Of a DNA stretch of 64,000 nucleotides, positions 28,245 through 37,915 are shown in pieces. The stretch covers positions 342,001 through 406,000 of the forward strand of contig NZ_CALYLN010000001.1 of NCBI RefSeq assembly GCF_944801835.1, given 5' to 3'. The position numbers were made by a program, and so were the translations under genes. Origin of the DNA: Bartonella sp. B1099. Its GTDB lineage: Bacteria > Pseudomonadota > Alphaproteobacteria > Rhizobiales > Rhizobiaceae. Position 1 is the first letter of the stretch. The number at the start of each line of letters is the position of its first letter. Under the pieces are notes generated by a model. That model made no database searches. It had not been told where the DNA came from and saw only the letters and a list, made by a program, of their open reading frames with translations.

Positions 28245-29351
28245 CTAATCAATTTTTATATCCATAAATGCAAGCTCACCCTCTTTGATATAGGTAATAT
28301 CAGGAGCATGTTTTACCCCCTCTGATTCTATGACGCATGGTTCATCACTCACAACGTATCCTTGTTGCCTTAATTCTTGTTTTTTCTCCTCGACTATTTT
28401 TTGATGCAAATCTCGTTTTTGATGACATAAATAAGGATTTCTCACTCTGAAAATTTGAGTGTCATTCACTTCTATGGAGAAGATCTTTGCAACCTGTTCC
28501 AGCAGATCATAACTGAATTTTCCTGCCTCCTTTACCTCTTGAGCCATCACCATCGCGCGTTCCAGATGGATTTTCTCAATGGTTTCATCAAAGCCAAGTT
28601 TATCGCCTACCGCAAAACTTTCATCATAAGAAGCTAAAGTCTCCACATCCCCCAGCAAGGCAAGAGCAGCAAGATGCAACAGCGCATAAGGAGCTGGCTC
28701 TGCTTCAACGGTTGACCATACTAAAGAGTCTTTTTCCCTAGGTGGAATACAATATTGAGTGCAAAGCATTTCATGCAGACAATCATCTTCCTTTACCCAT
28801 TCTAAAGTTTTATCAAGTTCTTTCTTGAAACGCGAAGCAGTCACTTTCTCTTCGTGAATTTGCACCCCATTGGGGACAAAATTTATAAATACCGTTGGCA
28901 AAACCCCAAAATTAAGAGGATTAATGGTCTGACAAGCCGCGGCAAAAATACCGCTCATTACCAGAAGTCTGCGATCAAAGGGTGAAAATTCTTCTACGTA
29001 TTTCTCGTTATAGAGAAACTGCACTTCGCGATCAGGCAAAAAGAAGGTCGCCAAATGATCACCTTTTCCCATTAATTCCACGGACCACCCCAAGCTTTTT
29101 AACAGCACTGTTGCACTTTCCATGGTGAGAATTTCATTATCATCGACCAAGAGCTCTTTTCTCTCTTGTTGCAAACGCCTCTCCTGCACCTTGGCTTCAT
29201 CCTTCCAAAACTGCTGCGTTGCCAGATCATTTTCTTTCAGCACACGTTCCAGCTCGCCCTTTACTTGGAAATTCATTTTCATCCGTTTGAAGACAGAAAT
29301 ATAAAGAGCCAAAACCAGCATGATAATGACCATGAAAAGTGCAATCATCAC
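28245..29351 (-). CDS. L-type array protein 1: anchor plus soluble domain
   Basis: 368 residues from GTG/ATG. An N-terminal membrane helix (about 1-20) leads to FKRMKMNFQVKGELERVL, the A-module tail, then a ~300-residue soluble domain. Shared with the paralog at 36182: EILTMESATVLLKSLG, GDHLATFFLPDREVQFLYN, AACQTI, ALLGDVETLASY and KKQELRQQGY. The C-terminus reads APDITYIKEG then ELAFMDIKID, which resembles a PD-(D/E)XK beta hairpin but stops there. The conserved site for starting translation is upstream: GAGGGGAAAATG at 29399 opens 15 codons that end in an in-frame TAG (29352-29354). This copy may therefore be crippled. Family unknown. Confidence 0.6.
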   Translation of the reverse strand: MMIALFMVIIMLVLALYISVFKRMKMNFQVKGELERVLKENDLATQQFWKDEAKVQERRLQQERKELLVDDNEILTMESATVLLKSLGWSVELMGKGDHLATFFLPDREVQFLYNEKYVEEFSPFDRRLLVMSGIFAAACQTINPLNFGVLPTVFINFVPNGVQIHEEKVTASRFKKELDKTLEWVKEDDCLHEMLCTQYCIPPREKDSLVWSTVEAEPAPYALLHLAALALLGDVETLASYDESFAVGDKLGFDETIEKIHLERAMVMAQEVKEAGKFSYDLLEQVAKIFSIEVNDTQIFRVRNPYLCHQKRDLHQKIVEEKKQELRQQGYVVSDEPCVIESEGVKHAPDITYIKEGELAFMDIKID

Positions 29352-29399
29352 CTAGAACTGGGGATCCAAGAGACGTACGACGATAGGATTATTGTTCAT
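29352..29399 (-). other. Leader of L1 ending in in-frame amber codon
   Basis: ATG at 29399 after GAGGGGAAA encodes MNNNPIVVRLLDPQF, then TAG, then the L1 frame without shift. The paralog L2 starts at the equivalent ATG and reads through. Confidence 0.6.
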
Positions 29400-29473
29400 T
29401 TTCCCCTCTCACTCTTTGCTAAAGCCTCATGCGACAAAGAGTTTATTTGCTCTCGTACAGAGAGTGCTTGTTC

Positions 29474-29790
29474 TCATTTCTGAATATTTTTTTGCAACGC
29501 ACCCGTCACGTTGCGACGCACTCGGAACATCACCGGAATCAAGAAAAGAGCACAGCCTTCTATGACGTCCGTCCCCTTAAAGATCACGAGATGCACCGCA
29601 TATTGCCACCCTGTCAGCTGCCAATTTAAGACATCTGGTATTCTGAGAATCATTCTCCAAAGGATAATCATCACAGCAAGAGCAAAGATAACTTTATAAT
29701 CCTTTGGCTAAAGAGCAACGCTTGCTGGCACGCAAAAGAATGGGTTCTTTTATACGTTTGTTGCTCTGATGTCCAATTTTTCTCCTTCAT
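29474..29790 (-). pseudogene. B-type array protein, frameshifted (B1)
   Basis: ATG at 29790 after GAGGGGAAAAA opens MKEKNWTSEQQTYKR then SFACQQALLFSQR. Near 29700 the frame must shift to continue as DYKVIFAVMIILWRMIL, LTGWQYAVHL and the basic tail RRNVTGALQKNIQK. The reconstructed protein matches B6 (37916) in layout: charged N-terminus, DYKVIF, two membrane helices, short basic helix. It lies 74 bases upstream of the L1 leader, same strand. Confidence 0.6.
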
Positions 29791-29849
29791 TTTTTCCCCT
29801 CTCACTCTTTGACAAAGCCTCATGCGGTAGAGAGCTTATTAGCTCTCAT

Positions 29850-30010
29850 ACAGAGAATGCTTTTTCTCATTTCTAGATCTTTTTTTGGCAATTGGTGCAT
29901 GAGGATGCATGCGAAATCCGAAAATCAAAAAAAGAGCACAGGCGGTTCATGGCTTGCGTCATGATAAAAATCATAAAAGTAATAATATCCGAGGGATTTT
30001 TCCCCCTCTT
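29850..30010 (-). pseudogene. B-type 3' remnant
   Basis: Reads VLFLIFGFRMHPHAP then KKRSRNEKKHSLYES on the minus strand. Its downstream sequence (AGAGAG ... CTCACTCTTTGACAAAGCCT) repeats that after B1. No start visible. 30010-30511 holds no further recognisable gene. Confidence 0.35.
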
Positions 30011-30511
30011 GCCTTCCTCAAACAATGAAGAATTTCAACCCGCGCCAATCTTTAAAAGACATCAGTTACAATTCGAGCTTTTTCTGCCAAAAAATTCCCC
30101 TTTTTTCAAGAAAATTTCCTCGCCCTCACACTATCAGATTCATTTCAAAACCTCTATAAACAAGGCGCCTAAAAAGAGAGAACCAGCATATAGACCGCGA
30201 TCCCCTACTCCCAAAACGGCTTTTTTACCTATCTCACATTTCAAACGAGTAAAGTCAAGCGCCCAAAACACACGCTAAGCTCTAGGACCCCACACTCTAA
30301 ATCCCACATTTCTTTAATTCCACGCGGTCTTTAATCCCACACAGCCTATCAATGACCATCTACAATTCAAGCTTTTTTCCCAAAAATGTCACTCCCCCTC
30401 CCCACCCTTTAGAGCAATGTTGTATGGCGCCCCTCAAGCCCCTTAAAAACTTCAAAGGCAAAATGTTATCGAGAGCACTCCCCATCAATGCTCAATTTCT
30501 CAGCATTTTTT

Positions 30512-30721
30512 TTAGAATTTTTTCCCTTCGCTCAATGATTTTTCAAAGGCTATCTCCTGCTCTTTCAACAGGCTTTTCAGTTCTTTTTTTAAACAGCCAT
30601 ATCTTCTCGCCCACTTAAAGACACCATAATAAAGTTGCAAATTCGTCATGGGAGTACACGCAAAGCAACCTGTCACGTACATAAGTACAAGACACAATAT
30701 TATAACAAGAAGCTCGTCCAT
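30512..30721 (-). CDS. A-type array protein (A1)
   Basis: 69 residues from the ATG at 30721 (GCGAGGGTAAAA in front). One membrane helix (MDELLVIILCLVLMYVTGCF), then the A-type tail YYGVFKWARRYGCLKKELKS and a short helix ending SEGKKF. The frame upstream is open into the B2 remnant, so B2 and A1 may have been one fused gene as at 31393. Unknown function; shares the pattern helix + basic R/K-YC-KKEL with A (39339) and the N-termini of L1/L2. Confidence 0.5.
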   Translation of the reverse strand: MDELLVIILCLVLMYVTGCFACTPMTNLQLYYGVFKWARRYGCLKKELKSLLKEQEIAFEKSLSEGKKF

Positions 30722-31106
30722 TTTTACCCTCGCACCCTTTTTATAGCGATCTTTTTGCTGAGGGATTATTTTCCCCCGCTGCTCATTTATTTTGTTCAAT
30801 ATGCGCACCTTTTTAAACAACAAGCGCCACAATATGATGCAGAGGATCATCATAACGGAGTTCAAAACTACAACGCGCCCGACAATAACTTTCCAGAGCG
30901 CACATACAGCGAGAAAAAGAGAACTAGCCTGCCACCCAGTCAATTGCTCTTTGGACTCCAATAACAGTGGTAGAAAGAAGATTCTGTTTCTAAAGCTCAA
31001 TCATGAGTGAGAGGAGACAAATGACAACATACTCTCGCACAGAAAAACACTCTTTCTCACAAAAATCGCACAGTTCGTTATAAAATGTTGAATTTTTCCC
31101 CTTCAT
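30722..31106 (-). pseudogene. B-type array protein, broken (B2)
   Basis: ATG at 31106 opens MKGKNSTFYNELCDF, CFSVREYVVICLLSLM, then TAG. The continuation ESKEQLTGWQASSLFL and LFKKVRILNKINEQRG is in another frame and runs open into A1. Same order of elements as intact B proteins. Confidence 0.5.
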
Positions 31107-31157
31107 TTGCTCTTCCCTTTTTTATACAAGCATATTTCTTTTTTCACGCCCGCTCTT

Positions 31158-31436
31158 TTAAGCCGCACGAAAAGTGCGACGCATAGCTCTTCCCTTGTTT
31201 TCGAATAAATCTCCCAGAGATTTTTTAAAAAGAGATTTTTTAACGCTCTTGCCCTCCAAATGATAAGAACACCTCCTCATCCACAAACGACAATGGGCGT
31301 CATCCCCCTCTTCATCTGATGATTCTTCAACCCTCTCCTCTTCTTGTGTCACGCGTTGTATCACGAGAATGGCTGAACATGGCTTTTTCCCCTCACGATA
31401 ACGGCGACAGCGCTCTGTTTGGCTCTTGTCTGACAT
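31158..31436 (-). CDS. Charged hypothetical protein in array
   Basis: 92 residues, MSDKSQTERCRRYREGKKPC, acidic middle (EEERVEESSDEEGDDAH), basic C-terminus. It overlaps the end of the B-A fusion by 44 bases in another frame. It may be real (translationally coupled) or an accident of overlap; no ribosome-binding site is evident. No family recognised. Confidence 0.35.
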   Translation of the reverse strand: MSDKSQTERCRRYREGKKPCSAILVIQRVTQEEERVEESSDEEGDDAHCRLWMRRCSYHLEGKSVKKSLFKKSLGDLFENKGRAMRRTFRAA

Positions 31437-31959
31437 GTTTTAATTCGCGTTTCACGGTGCAATACAGTCTCACGCGCTTGAAGACAAAAGAATAAAATTC
31501 CAAAATCAGTATGACAACCCCTGCCGTAAAAGACACGTCAAACAAAATGATGAAGCAAAGGAATACGATAAAAAAACGGTTTATATTTTCTCTATGTTTT
31601 TTTGCAGGATGATTTTGTTGATCGGTTTTTTGCCCCCGTTGCTGAAGAAGCTCATTCAACTGCTGAATGTTTTTTTTCAAAAAATGCGTTAAGATGAGAT
31701 AAAGCCCCAAGAAAACAGGCATCAAAGCAAACACACAGACCATGATGACTTCACGCAGCACAAAAAAGGCAAAAAGCGTGTTCTCTTGAGCAACAGTCAA
31801 CGGTTTCTTGAATTCTAAGAATATCAAAAAAACCCACCGACACAGCGCCATGATCACAGAAATAAGAAAAATGATGCTATGCTCTTTAGAGGAAAGAAAG
31901 GACTCTTCCAGAGCAAAAGAGCGATTTTTTTGATCTCCTGTTGAAATTTCCCCCTTCAT
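31393..31959 (-). CDS. B-A fusion membrane protein
   Basis: 188 residues from the ATG at 31959, with GGAAGAGCAA in front (an upstream in-frame start would add 16). Residues 1-115 are a B module: FALEESFLSSKEHSIIFLI, a second helix, then LTHFLKKNIQQLNELLQQ. Residues 116-188 are an A module: FFIVFLCFIILFDVSF, a second hydrophobic stretch, then FKRVRLYCTVKRELKHV. Two modules in one chain indicate that A and B proteins act together. The topology would put the basic tails in the cytoplasm (inference). Confidence 0.6.
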   Translation of the reverse strand: MKGEISTGDQKNRSFALEESFLSSKEHSIIFLISVIMALCRWVFLIFLEFKKPLTVAQENTLFAFFVLREVIMVCVFALMPVFLGLYLILTHFLKKNIQQLNELLQQRGQKTDQQNHPAKKHRENINRFFIVFLCFIILFDVSFTAGVVILILEFYSFVFKRVRLYCTVKRELKHVRQEPNRALSPLS

Positions 31960-32240
31960 TTGCTCTTCCTTGTTTACAAAAATATGTGTTTTTTTCTTTC
32001 TTGACACAAATCATCTCTTAAGTAAAACGCATTGTCACCCAATAGAAGTCCTTAAAGAGAATGCGCCCGAAGACACAGGATATTGCCAATATTACCCAAA
32101 GATACGGATATTCTCAATCTTGATGGTGTCAATCATTAAATACCGCCCCTTCGCAGTCTTGTTTTAAAGCAGCACGCGCTCAACACTGCCAAACCAACAA
32201 GCCTCACCCCCATTTCATAGATCCCCATCATAATACCTCA

Positions 32241-32670
32241 ACCAGCCCCCACAACTGCCATATCCCACCGCCACGGACAGCCATACCCGCCCCGCCTTAC
32301 CACACCACCCCTGTGCTCACGACAAACCTCACCCACACCCACAAACTATACCCGCCCCCACAACTGCCATATCCCACCGCTACGGACAGCCATACCCGCC
32401 CCGCCTTACGACAAACCACCCCTGTGCTCACGACAAACCTCACCCACGCCCACAAACTATACCCTCCACAACCACCATATCCCACCGCTACGGACAGTCA
32501 TAGCCGCCCCGCCTTACCACACCACCCCTGTGCTCACGACAAGCCTCACCCACACCCACAAACTACCCCCACAACCACCATATCCCACCGCTACGGACAG
32601 CCATACCCGCCCCGCCTTACCACACCACCCCTGTGCTCACGACAAGCCTCACCCACACCCACAATTTGTA
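32241..32670. repeat. Four ~107-bp tandem repeats
   Basis: The marker TATCCCACCG at 32261, 32370, 32478 and 32581 (spacings 109, 108, 103). C-rich on the plus strand; no conserved frame because the period varies. Sits between the array and the Rossmann gene; 31960-32240 and 32671-33035 hold no gene. Confidence 0.85.
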
Positions 32671-33035
32671 AAAACCATCGCAGGAGGAGTCTCTTCTCAC
32701 AAATCCCCCTTTCTCAAGGCTCATATGCGAATGTTTTAAAAAATGCGCTTGATCACTGCGCTTATAATGCCTTTTGAAATAAACCCGTTGGGCTTATCTC
32801 TCATGGAAGGACCACCCCAAAATGCACACCACCATCTGCGCATTGATTGCCGGTGGTGTGTACACTTTATGGGTTAAGCATGATGTCAAATAACCTCTTC
32901 CAACAAGGTTTCCTTAGAAGACAAAGGTTTTCCTTGGCAAGTTATAAGGAAAAAGATATAAACACATTGTGAACAGCTTTCTAATGAAATGTGTACATTT
33001 TTAAAGCAACGCATTTAAAGCAAAGGGGTGGGGAC

Positions 33036-33551
33036 ATGCAAAAAAAGGGCGCGCATTATCGTTATTTAGTTGTAGGAGGTACAGGGATGCTTGCTCCTTT
33101 TTGTCAATCCCTCAAGCCAAAAGAAGCCATTATCGTTGCACGCTTTCTTTCCCCAAAAGTCCAGTTTGAAGCATTCCAAAAACAGCAGTTGTGCATCTCG
33201 TTGGATTATGATTGTGCAACATCACGGACACAATTTTTAGAAGCCGTGAAGCAATGGCATGGTTTAAAATATTGCATATTATGGATTCATTCGTCCGCCT
33301 TTGCCTTTTCTTGCGCATTAATTGAACAGTTAGCGCTTTTACCTACCGCCCCGTGCATTCTTCATGTTTTTGGTTCCAATACGCATGATCAAATGATCAC
33401 TGAGTGCGCACGCAAAAATAAGATTGATTTCATCTCTATTCAATTAGGACAAAAAACAACGTCAAAAGGTTCACGCTGGCTGACCCATCAGGAAATAAGT
33501 CAACAGATCCTCGATGCCATAAAAAATCATATGAAGAAACAAAACTTGTAA
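33036..33551 (+). CDS. Rossmann-fold NAD(P)-binding protein
   Basis: 171 residues from the ATG at 33036 (GGGGTGGGGAC in front); an in-frame ATG 15 codons upstream is less likely. The N-terminus YRYLVVGGTGMLAPFCQSL is a GxxGxx nucleotide-binding loop after a beta strand. Later strands (CILWIHSSAF, CILHVFGSNT) fit a short-chain dehydrogenase-like fold, but no YxxxK catalytic pair is seen, so enzymatic activity is doubtful. It is on the opposite strand to the array around it. Pieces related to its coding sequence occur in the dispersed repeats at 34366, 34904 and 48690. Confidence 0.65.
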   Translation: MQKKGAHYRYLVVGGTGMLAPFCQSLKPKEAIIVARFLSPKVQFEAFQKQQLCISLDYDCATSRTQFLEAVKQWHGLKYCILWIHSSAFAFSCALIEQLALLPTAPCILHVFGSNTHDQMITECARKNKIDFISIQLGQKTTSKGSRWLTHQEISQQILDAIKNHMKKQNL

Positions 33552-34953
33552 TACAATCCCTCCTTTTGCTTTTTCGTGACCAAGCAAACACCCTCCAAAC
33601 TCTGTGCTCTAAACTTTCTCTTAAACGACACTCTCTCAAATCATGGATACTGAAAATAAACACGCCTCCATGGCAGTCTTGAGAAGACAATAAAGTCGAT
33701 CCCTTTAAAAGCCAAATCTTTTAATAAATTGGTACAAAACATCTCCCCACATTTCCACTCTCTTCCCGCATATCTTCTTCAAACTTTATGCTCCACACAA
33801 CGGCTTTCGCATTCCCAAACTCCCCACCAATTCCAGCATTCCACCCATTCTCCCCCAAAATTTTCCCTCATTTTCCCACGTCAATTCCCCCCTTTTCCCC
33901 CAAGCCCTTCCGTCCTCTCCATTCGCCCCTACACCTCCATTCTTCCCCTTTTCACCCAATCATCCCCCCCTCATGCGCTTGACCAAGCCCTCCTTGTTTT
34001 TACAGTTTCACTCTTTTACGATTTTACTTATTCACAGAATAACTGTAGAAATTCAATACCATCCCAAGACGACTGATTATCTCCCTTTCCCCCAATTCCC
34101 CACCATTTCAACCGTTCCTGCCCTATGCTCTTCCGTCCTCTCCATTCGCCCCCTTTTCACCCAATCATCTCCACCCCCCTCATACTCTTGAACAGCTCAC
34201 ACCCTTGGAATTACAGTTACACGTTTTTACGATTTTGCTCTTTCAAAGAAAACCGTAGAAAGCTAATACCACCCCAAGTCAATTGATCATCAGTTCCCTT
34301 CAAACAAAGGAAAAGGAAAATGTAAAATGAAAGAAACAACGGTGTGCACCATAGCCTCTCCATGCCCCTCAAAGCTGTAAAGCAAGGGCATGATCTAAAA
34401 GAATGCCTCCTCACGCCATGAAGACTACATGCGCTTTTTCAGTACTGAATTTAATTGCCACGTGAGCTTATAATTAAAAAACGTTTGATAAAAAAAGCAG
34501 ACAGTGCCATACATGTTCCTCACCTTGCTCAGCTCTTCAGCACCCCCACTCCCTTCTGAAACCCCATCCTCCACATACACCTTTCCCATTCCCCCATTCT
34601 TTCCACACATCTTCCAAAAAACTTTCCCAATTCCCCCACACCATTTCAACCTTTCCTGCCCTATGCTCTTCCGCCCTCTCCATTCACGCCCTCTTCACCC
34701 AATCATCCCCCCCTCATGCGTTTGACCAAGCGCACACCCTTGAATTTACAGTTTCACGTTTTTACGATTTTGCTCTTTCACAGAAAACCGTAGAAAGCTA
34801 ATACCACCCCAAGTCAATTGATCATCAGTTCCCTTCAAACAAAGACAAATGTAAAATGAAAAAAACAACGGAGTGCACCATAGCCCCTCCATGCCTCTCA
34901 AAGCCGTAAAGCAATGGCATGATCTAAAAGGATACCTCCTCACGCCACGAAGA
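33552..34953. repeat. Mosaic dispersed repeats, no intact gene
   Basis: Three related stretches contain CAGTTTCACGTTTTTACGAT-like sequence at about 34003, 34212 and 34746, then a piece like the Rossmann gene (AAGCAATGGCATGATCTAAAA). One also carries an A-module tail on the minus strand (FFIKRFLIISSRGN or, in another frame, LTWQLNSVLKKRM) at about 34425-34500. The same mosaic returns at 48.5-50.3 kb. Confidence 0.55.
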
Positions 34954-35129
34954 CTACATGCGCTTTTTCAGCACTGCATTTAATTGCCGCGTAACCTTAT
35001 AATAGGATATTAAACGCTTGATAAAAGAAATATACAGTGCCACAATGGGTACCGTTAAGAACAAATCCAAAAGCCCCCCAACAGAACCATCAAAACCACC
35101 GTGGCAGCTTCCAGCATCTCGTAATGCAT
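34954..35129 (-). pseudogene. A-type array gene, frameshifted
   Basis: ATG at 35129, after GGAGAGGGTAAA, opens MHYEMLEAATVVLMVLLGG. The frame then needs a shift to reach VPIVALYISFIKRLISYYK and VTRQLNAVLKKRM, a clear A-type tail. The start overlaps the end of B3 (35131), as expected of coupled genes. Confidence 0.55.
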
Positions 35130-35130
35130 T

Positions 35131-35543
35131 TTACCCTCTCCCCTTTATAATTGATTGGGGGGCTTTAGTCACTTCTTCCAATTGCTGAATCTTCTTTTTT
35201 AGCCGAGAGGTTAAAATTTCACGAAGGATTATAATAACAGGAACCGTTGCCAAAAGACATGCCGAGAAAACAACAAAGTAAAAAAGAAAATGTTCATAGA
35301 GATAAATCTCTTCTCATCGTTCAAAAAATTCACCTCTGTATAAAAAGTCACATAGACATAAACTTTGAAAACCATAATGATGAAAGAGAGGCATGCGTGG
35401 ATGACATAATCTTTATTGGAAAAAAAGAGCCATTTTTTAAACGCATGGGAACTTATTTCTGTGTCCGGCGCTAAGTTTTTCTGCACGATCTCTTTAAGAC
35501 TTTTTTTAGAGAAACAAAAATGCTGCGGTCGTTCTTTTATCAA
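35131..35543 (-). pseudogene. B-type array gene, frameshifted (B3)
   Basis: Starts at TTG 35543 (IKERPQHFCFSKKSLKEI). It contains FKKWLFFSNKDYVIHACL, a membrane helix, then a shift near 35229 to VPVIIILREILTSRLKKK and IQQLEEVTKA. The C-terminal LKKKIQQLEE matches other B proteins. The ribosome-binding site of the next A gene lies in its last codons. Confidence 0.55.
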
Positions 35544-35549
35544 ACCTGT

Positions 35550-35710
35550 TTATTTTTTCACTCTGAAAGTGAGCCTCAACCGCTTAATTAAACAATAATA
35601 AGGCGTCACAATGATCATCGTGACAAAAAGAGCAAAAACCGCCACAGTCTCGAGAAGAAAACAGCCCAACGGCAGAAAAAAATAAAAAGCGCAACCACCT
35701 CATTTCTCAT
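35550..35710 (-). pseudogene. A-type array gene, frameshifted
   Basis: ATG at 35710 opens MRNEVVALFIFFCRWA. After a shift the frame reads VTMIIVTPYYCLIKRLRLTF then RVKK and stop. Begins ten bases after B4 ends. Confidence 0.5.
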
Positions 35711-35720
35711 GGCGATCGTC

Positions 35721-36107
35721 TCACCGATTGATCTTTAACGGCTGTGTTTCTTCTTCTAATTTTTGCCTTATTTTTTCCAATTTACGCTCTTTAAAACGAC
35801 GAACTCCCCAAAGGATCGGAAGAGGGGTGAGAAGACAAAACCAAATCAACACCGGCAAGAGAAAAATAAGAGAAGCGATACTCTCCCATCTTGTCCACGG
35901 CTCTGGCTGTACCAGAGACTTTGCACCCGCAGGAACTTCTAAAACCATCATGATAAGGCCCGTATAAAACATTGTGCAAAACATGATGAAAAAGGAGCGC
36001 CCGATCATTTGATCTCTTTCCACCCCCTTACAGCTTGCCACTAAAGATACTGTCAATTTTTTACATGAAAAGAAAGACTCTCCAAATGTTGCGTTTTTCT
36101 CCTGCAT
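35721..36107 (-). CDS. B-type array protein (B4)
   Basis: 128 residues, ATG after AGAGGGGATCA. N-terminus FGESFFSCKKLTVSLV, first membrane helix SFFIMFCTMFYTGLIMMVL, a ~25-residue loop, second helix IASLIFLLPVLIWFCLL, then a basic/charged helix RRFKERKLEKIRQKLEEE. Frame intact. Lies 74 bases downstream of L2 on the same strand. Confidence 0.6.
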   Translation of the reverse strand: MQEKNATFGESFFSCKKLTVSLVASCKGVERDQMIGRSFFIMFCTMFYTGLIMMVLEVPAGAKSLVQPEPWTRWESIASLIFLLPVLIWFCLLTPLPILWGVRRFKERKLEKIRQKLEEETQPLKINR

Positions 36108-36181
36108 TGATCCCCTCTGTTTATCTCATTTTGACGCGCCATTTTAAGTTTTATTTAATTTACCTAACTGCTTTATTTTTC

Positions 36182-37333
36182 TCAATAATTTTTTTCATTA
36201 ATCTCAATTTTTACATCCATATATTTTACTTCCCCATCCTTCATGTAAAGAATATGGGGACGAGCTTTTTTTCCATCAATCTCACAAATCGTGTCCTTTT
36301 CGTAAACCGTATATCCCTGTTGCCTCAATTCTTCTCTTTTTTCCTCGAGCAAATTTTCGTAAACAGAACGTCTTCTACTGCACAAATTTGGATCTGTAGC
36401 TCTGAAATAGTCATAACTCTCCACCTCCATAGAAAAACTCTTTGCCGTCTGTTGAAGCAGATCATAACTAAGCTGTTTTGTCTCTTCTACCGCTTTAGCA
36501 ATCGCTATCGCGCGTTCCAGATGCTCTTCTTTAATGCTTGTCCCAAAGCCCAGTCTTTCACCTTCCATAAAGCTTTTGTGATAGGAGTCTAAAGTTTCAA
36601 CATCCCCTACCAAGGCTAAAGCCGCAAGATAACGCAGCGCATAAGGCGTCAACTGAGGGACCACAATTTTGTTTTCCCAAGGAAGGGTGCGATATTGAGA
36701 GCGGAGCATGTTACCAAGATCAACCTCGTCCATAGCCTTTTCTAAAGCTTTCTCAAGCGCATGGCGCAAACGCCCCACACTTACCTTTTCTTCAAAAATT
36801 TCTAATCCCTTCAGATCAAAACTCAATTCGAGAGCAATCAAGCCTCCAGAATTATAAGGATCGATCGTTTGGCAAGCTGCCGCATGGATACCAGAGATCA
36901 CCGCAATGGCACAATCAAATTGCGGATACCCCTTCTCAGCATTATAAAGAAACTGCACTTCACGATCTGGTAAAAAGAAGGTTGCCAAATGATCCCCTTT
37001 TTCTTCAATTTCTATCCTTCCCCCCAAACTCTTTAAAAGCGCCGTTGCATTTTCCATTGTGAGAATTTCTTCATCAGCAAGAGAAAATACTTTGAATTCT
37101 TTTTCCTCAAATGATGGCTTCATCATTGGTGTTCCCCCACTGGACGGCTCAAAAGCAACCGGTTGTTTAAGCACACGTCTTAATTCTTTTGTCACTTGGC
37201 AATATAATCTCACCCGCTTGAAAGCAGAATAATACAATGCCCAAATAAACATCATGACCACAGCAGAAAGCAGTGTAAAAAGCGTCACGCCCACACCCCA
37301 TGAAAATAGGACAACGATATCCATATCTCTCAT
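36182..37333 (-). CDS. L-type array protein 2: anchor plus soluble domain
   Basis: 383 residues from the ATG at 37333 (GAGGGGAAA in front; upstream in-frame GTG rejected). Membrane helix at about 8-35, A-type motif FKRVRLYCQVTKELRRVL, then a ~300-residue soluble domain matching L1: EEILTMENATALLKSLGG, GDHLATFFLPDREVQFLYN, AACQTI, YALRYLAALALVGDVETL, ERAIAIAKAVEE and EELRQQGYTVYE. The N-terminal part of the soluble domain distantly recalls YbjN-like folds (weak impression). The C-terminal hairpin reads RPHILYMKDGEVKYMDVKIE, where L1 has PD. The intact reference for L1. Function unknown. Confidence 0.65.
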   Translation of the reverse strand: MRDMDIVVLFSWGVGVTLFTLLSAVVMMFIWALYYSAFKRVRLYCQVTKELRRVLKQPVAFEPSSGGTPMMKPSFEEKEFKVFSLADEEILTMENATALLKSLGGRIEIEEKGDHLATFFLPDREVQFLYNAEKGYPQFDCAIAVISGIHAAACQTIDPYNSGGLIALELSFDLKGLEIFEEKVSVGRLRHALEKALEKAMDEVDLGNMLRSQYRTLPWENKIVVPQLTPYALRYLAALALVGDVETLDSYHKSFMEGERLGFGTSIKEEHLERAIAIAKAVEETKQLSYDLLQQTAKSFSMEVESYDYFRATDPNLCSRRRSVYENLLEEKREELRQQGYTVYEKDTICEIDGKKARPHILYMKDGEVKYMDVKIEINEKNY

Positions 37334-37362
37334 TTTCCCCTCCCCTTCACGCACTCGTTTGT

Positions 37363-37711
37363 CGATATGTAGCCGCTATCCGCTTGATCAATTGCTTGCT
37401 CCAACTGAGCAATCTTTTTTTTTCAACAAATACGTAAAAGTAACACGAACCACAAAAGCAACAAGGATCAATATAAAAATTAAATATGATATAAACAGTA
37501 TGATAAGCAAGAGAAGAGCCGCGACATTGGCTTCCCACTCTGTCAACTTCACCCCAAGCAATGCTGGTAAGAAGAGAGCCGTTCTCAAAGTTGAAAGAGT
37601 GAAAGTCATGCAAAAGATGACTTTATAATTTTTGCGTGTCAGAAACGCTTTTTCCAAAGAAAAAACCCGTGGGCTCCCATCCAATGCTGCATTTTTTTCA
37701 TGGTGTCTCAT
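37363..37711 (-). pseudogene. B-type array gene with A9 frameshift (B5)
   Basis: ATG at 37711 opens MRHHEKNAALDGSPRVFSLE, then KAFLTRKNYKVIFC, two helices and TFTYLLKKK, after which the frame is lost (DCSVGASN, stop at 37388). The downstream codons in the next frame read IAQLEQAIDQAD, the normal B ending. The cause is a run of nine A in the coding strand where the intact B6 has eight. Loss or gain of one A would restore or break the gene. Confidence 0.7.
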
Positions 37712-37834
37712 TTTTACCCCTCATTGATCTAAAAAGCTACTTTCATGAAACGACGCTTTTGTCCTTACAATGAATTCAATTTACCACGATCAACCGCGTT
37801 TAGATCAACCGCACATTTTTTCCCTTGGTCAAAC

Positions 37835-37894
37835 ATCACGCCCATAAAAGCGCTCCGACAAAGCATAAAAAGATTAAAAAAACCGTATATTCAT
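37835..37894 (-). pseudogene. A-type stub
   Basis: After GAGGAGGGCAAA an ATG opens MNIRFFLIFLCFVGALLWA then TGA. It occupies the A position between B6 and B5 but lacks the basic tail. The downstream sequence to 37711 shows nothing. Confidence 0.45.
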
Positions 37895-37915
37895 TTTGCC
37901 CTCCTCTTTACACGC

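Noticed and set aside
33036..33551. Functional short-chain dehydrogenase
   Set aside because: The nucleotide-binding loop is seen but the YxxxK catalytic pair is not, so I call it only a Rossmann-fold protein.
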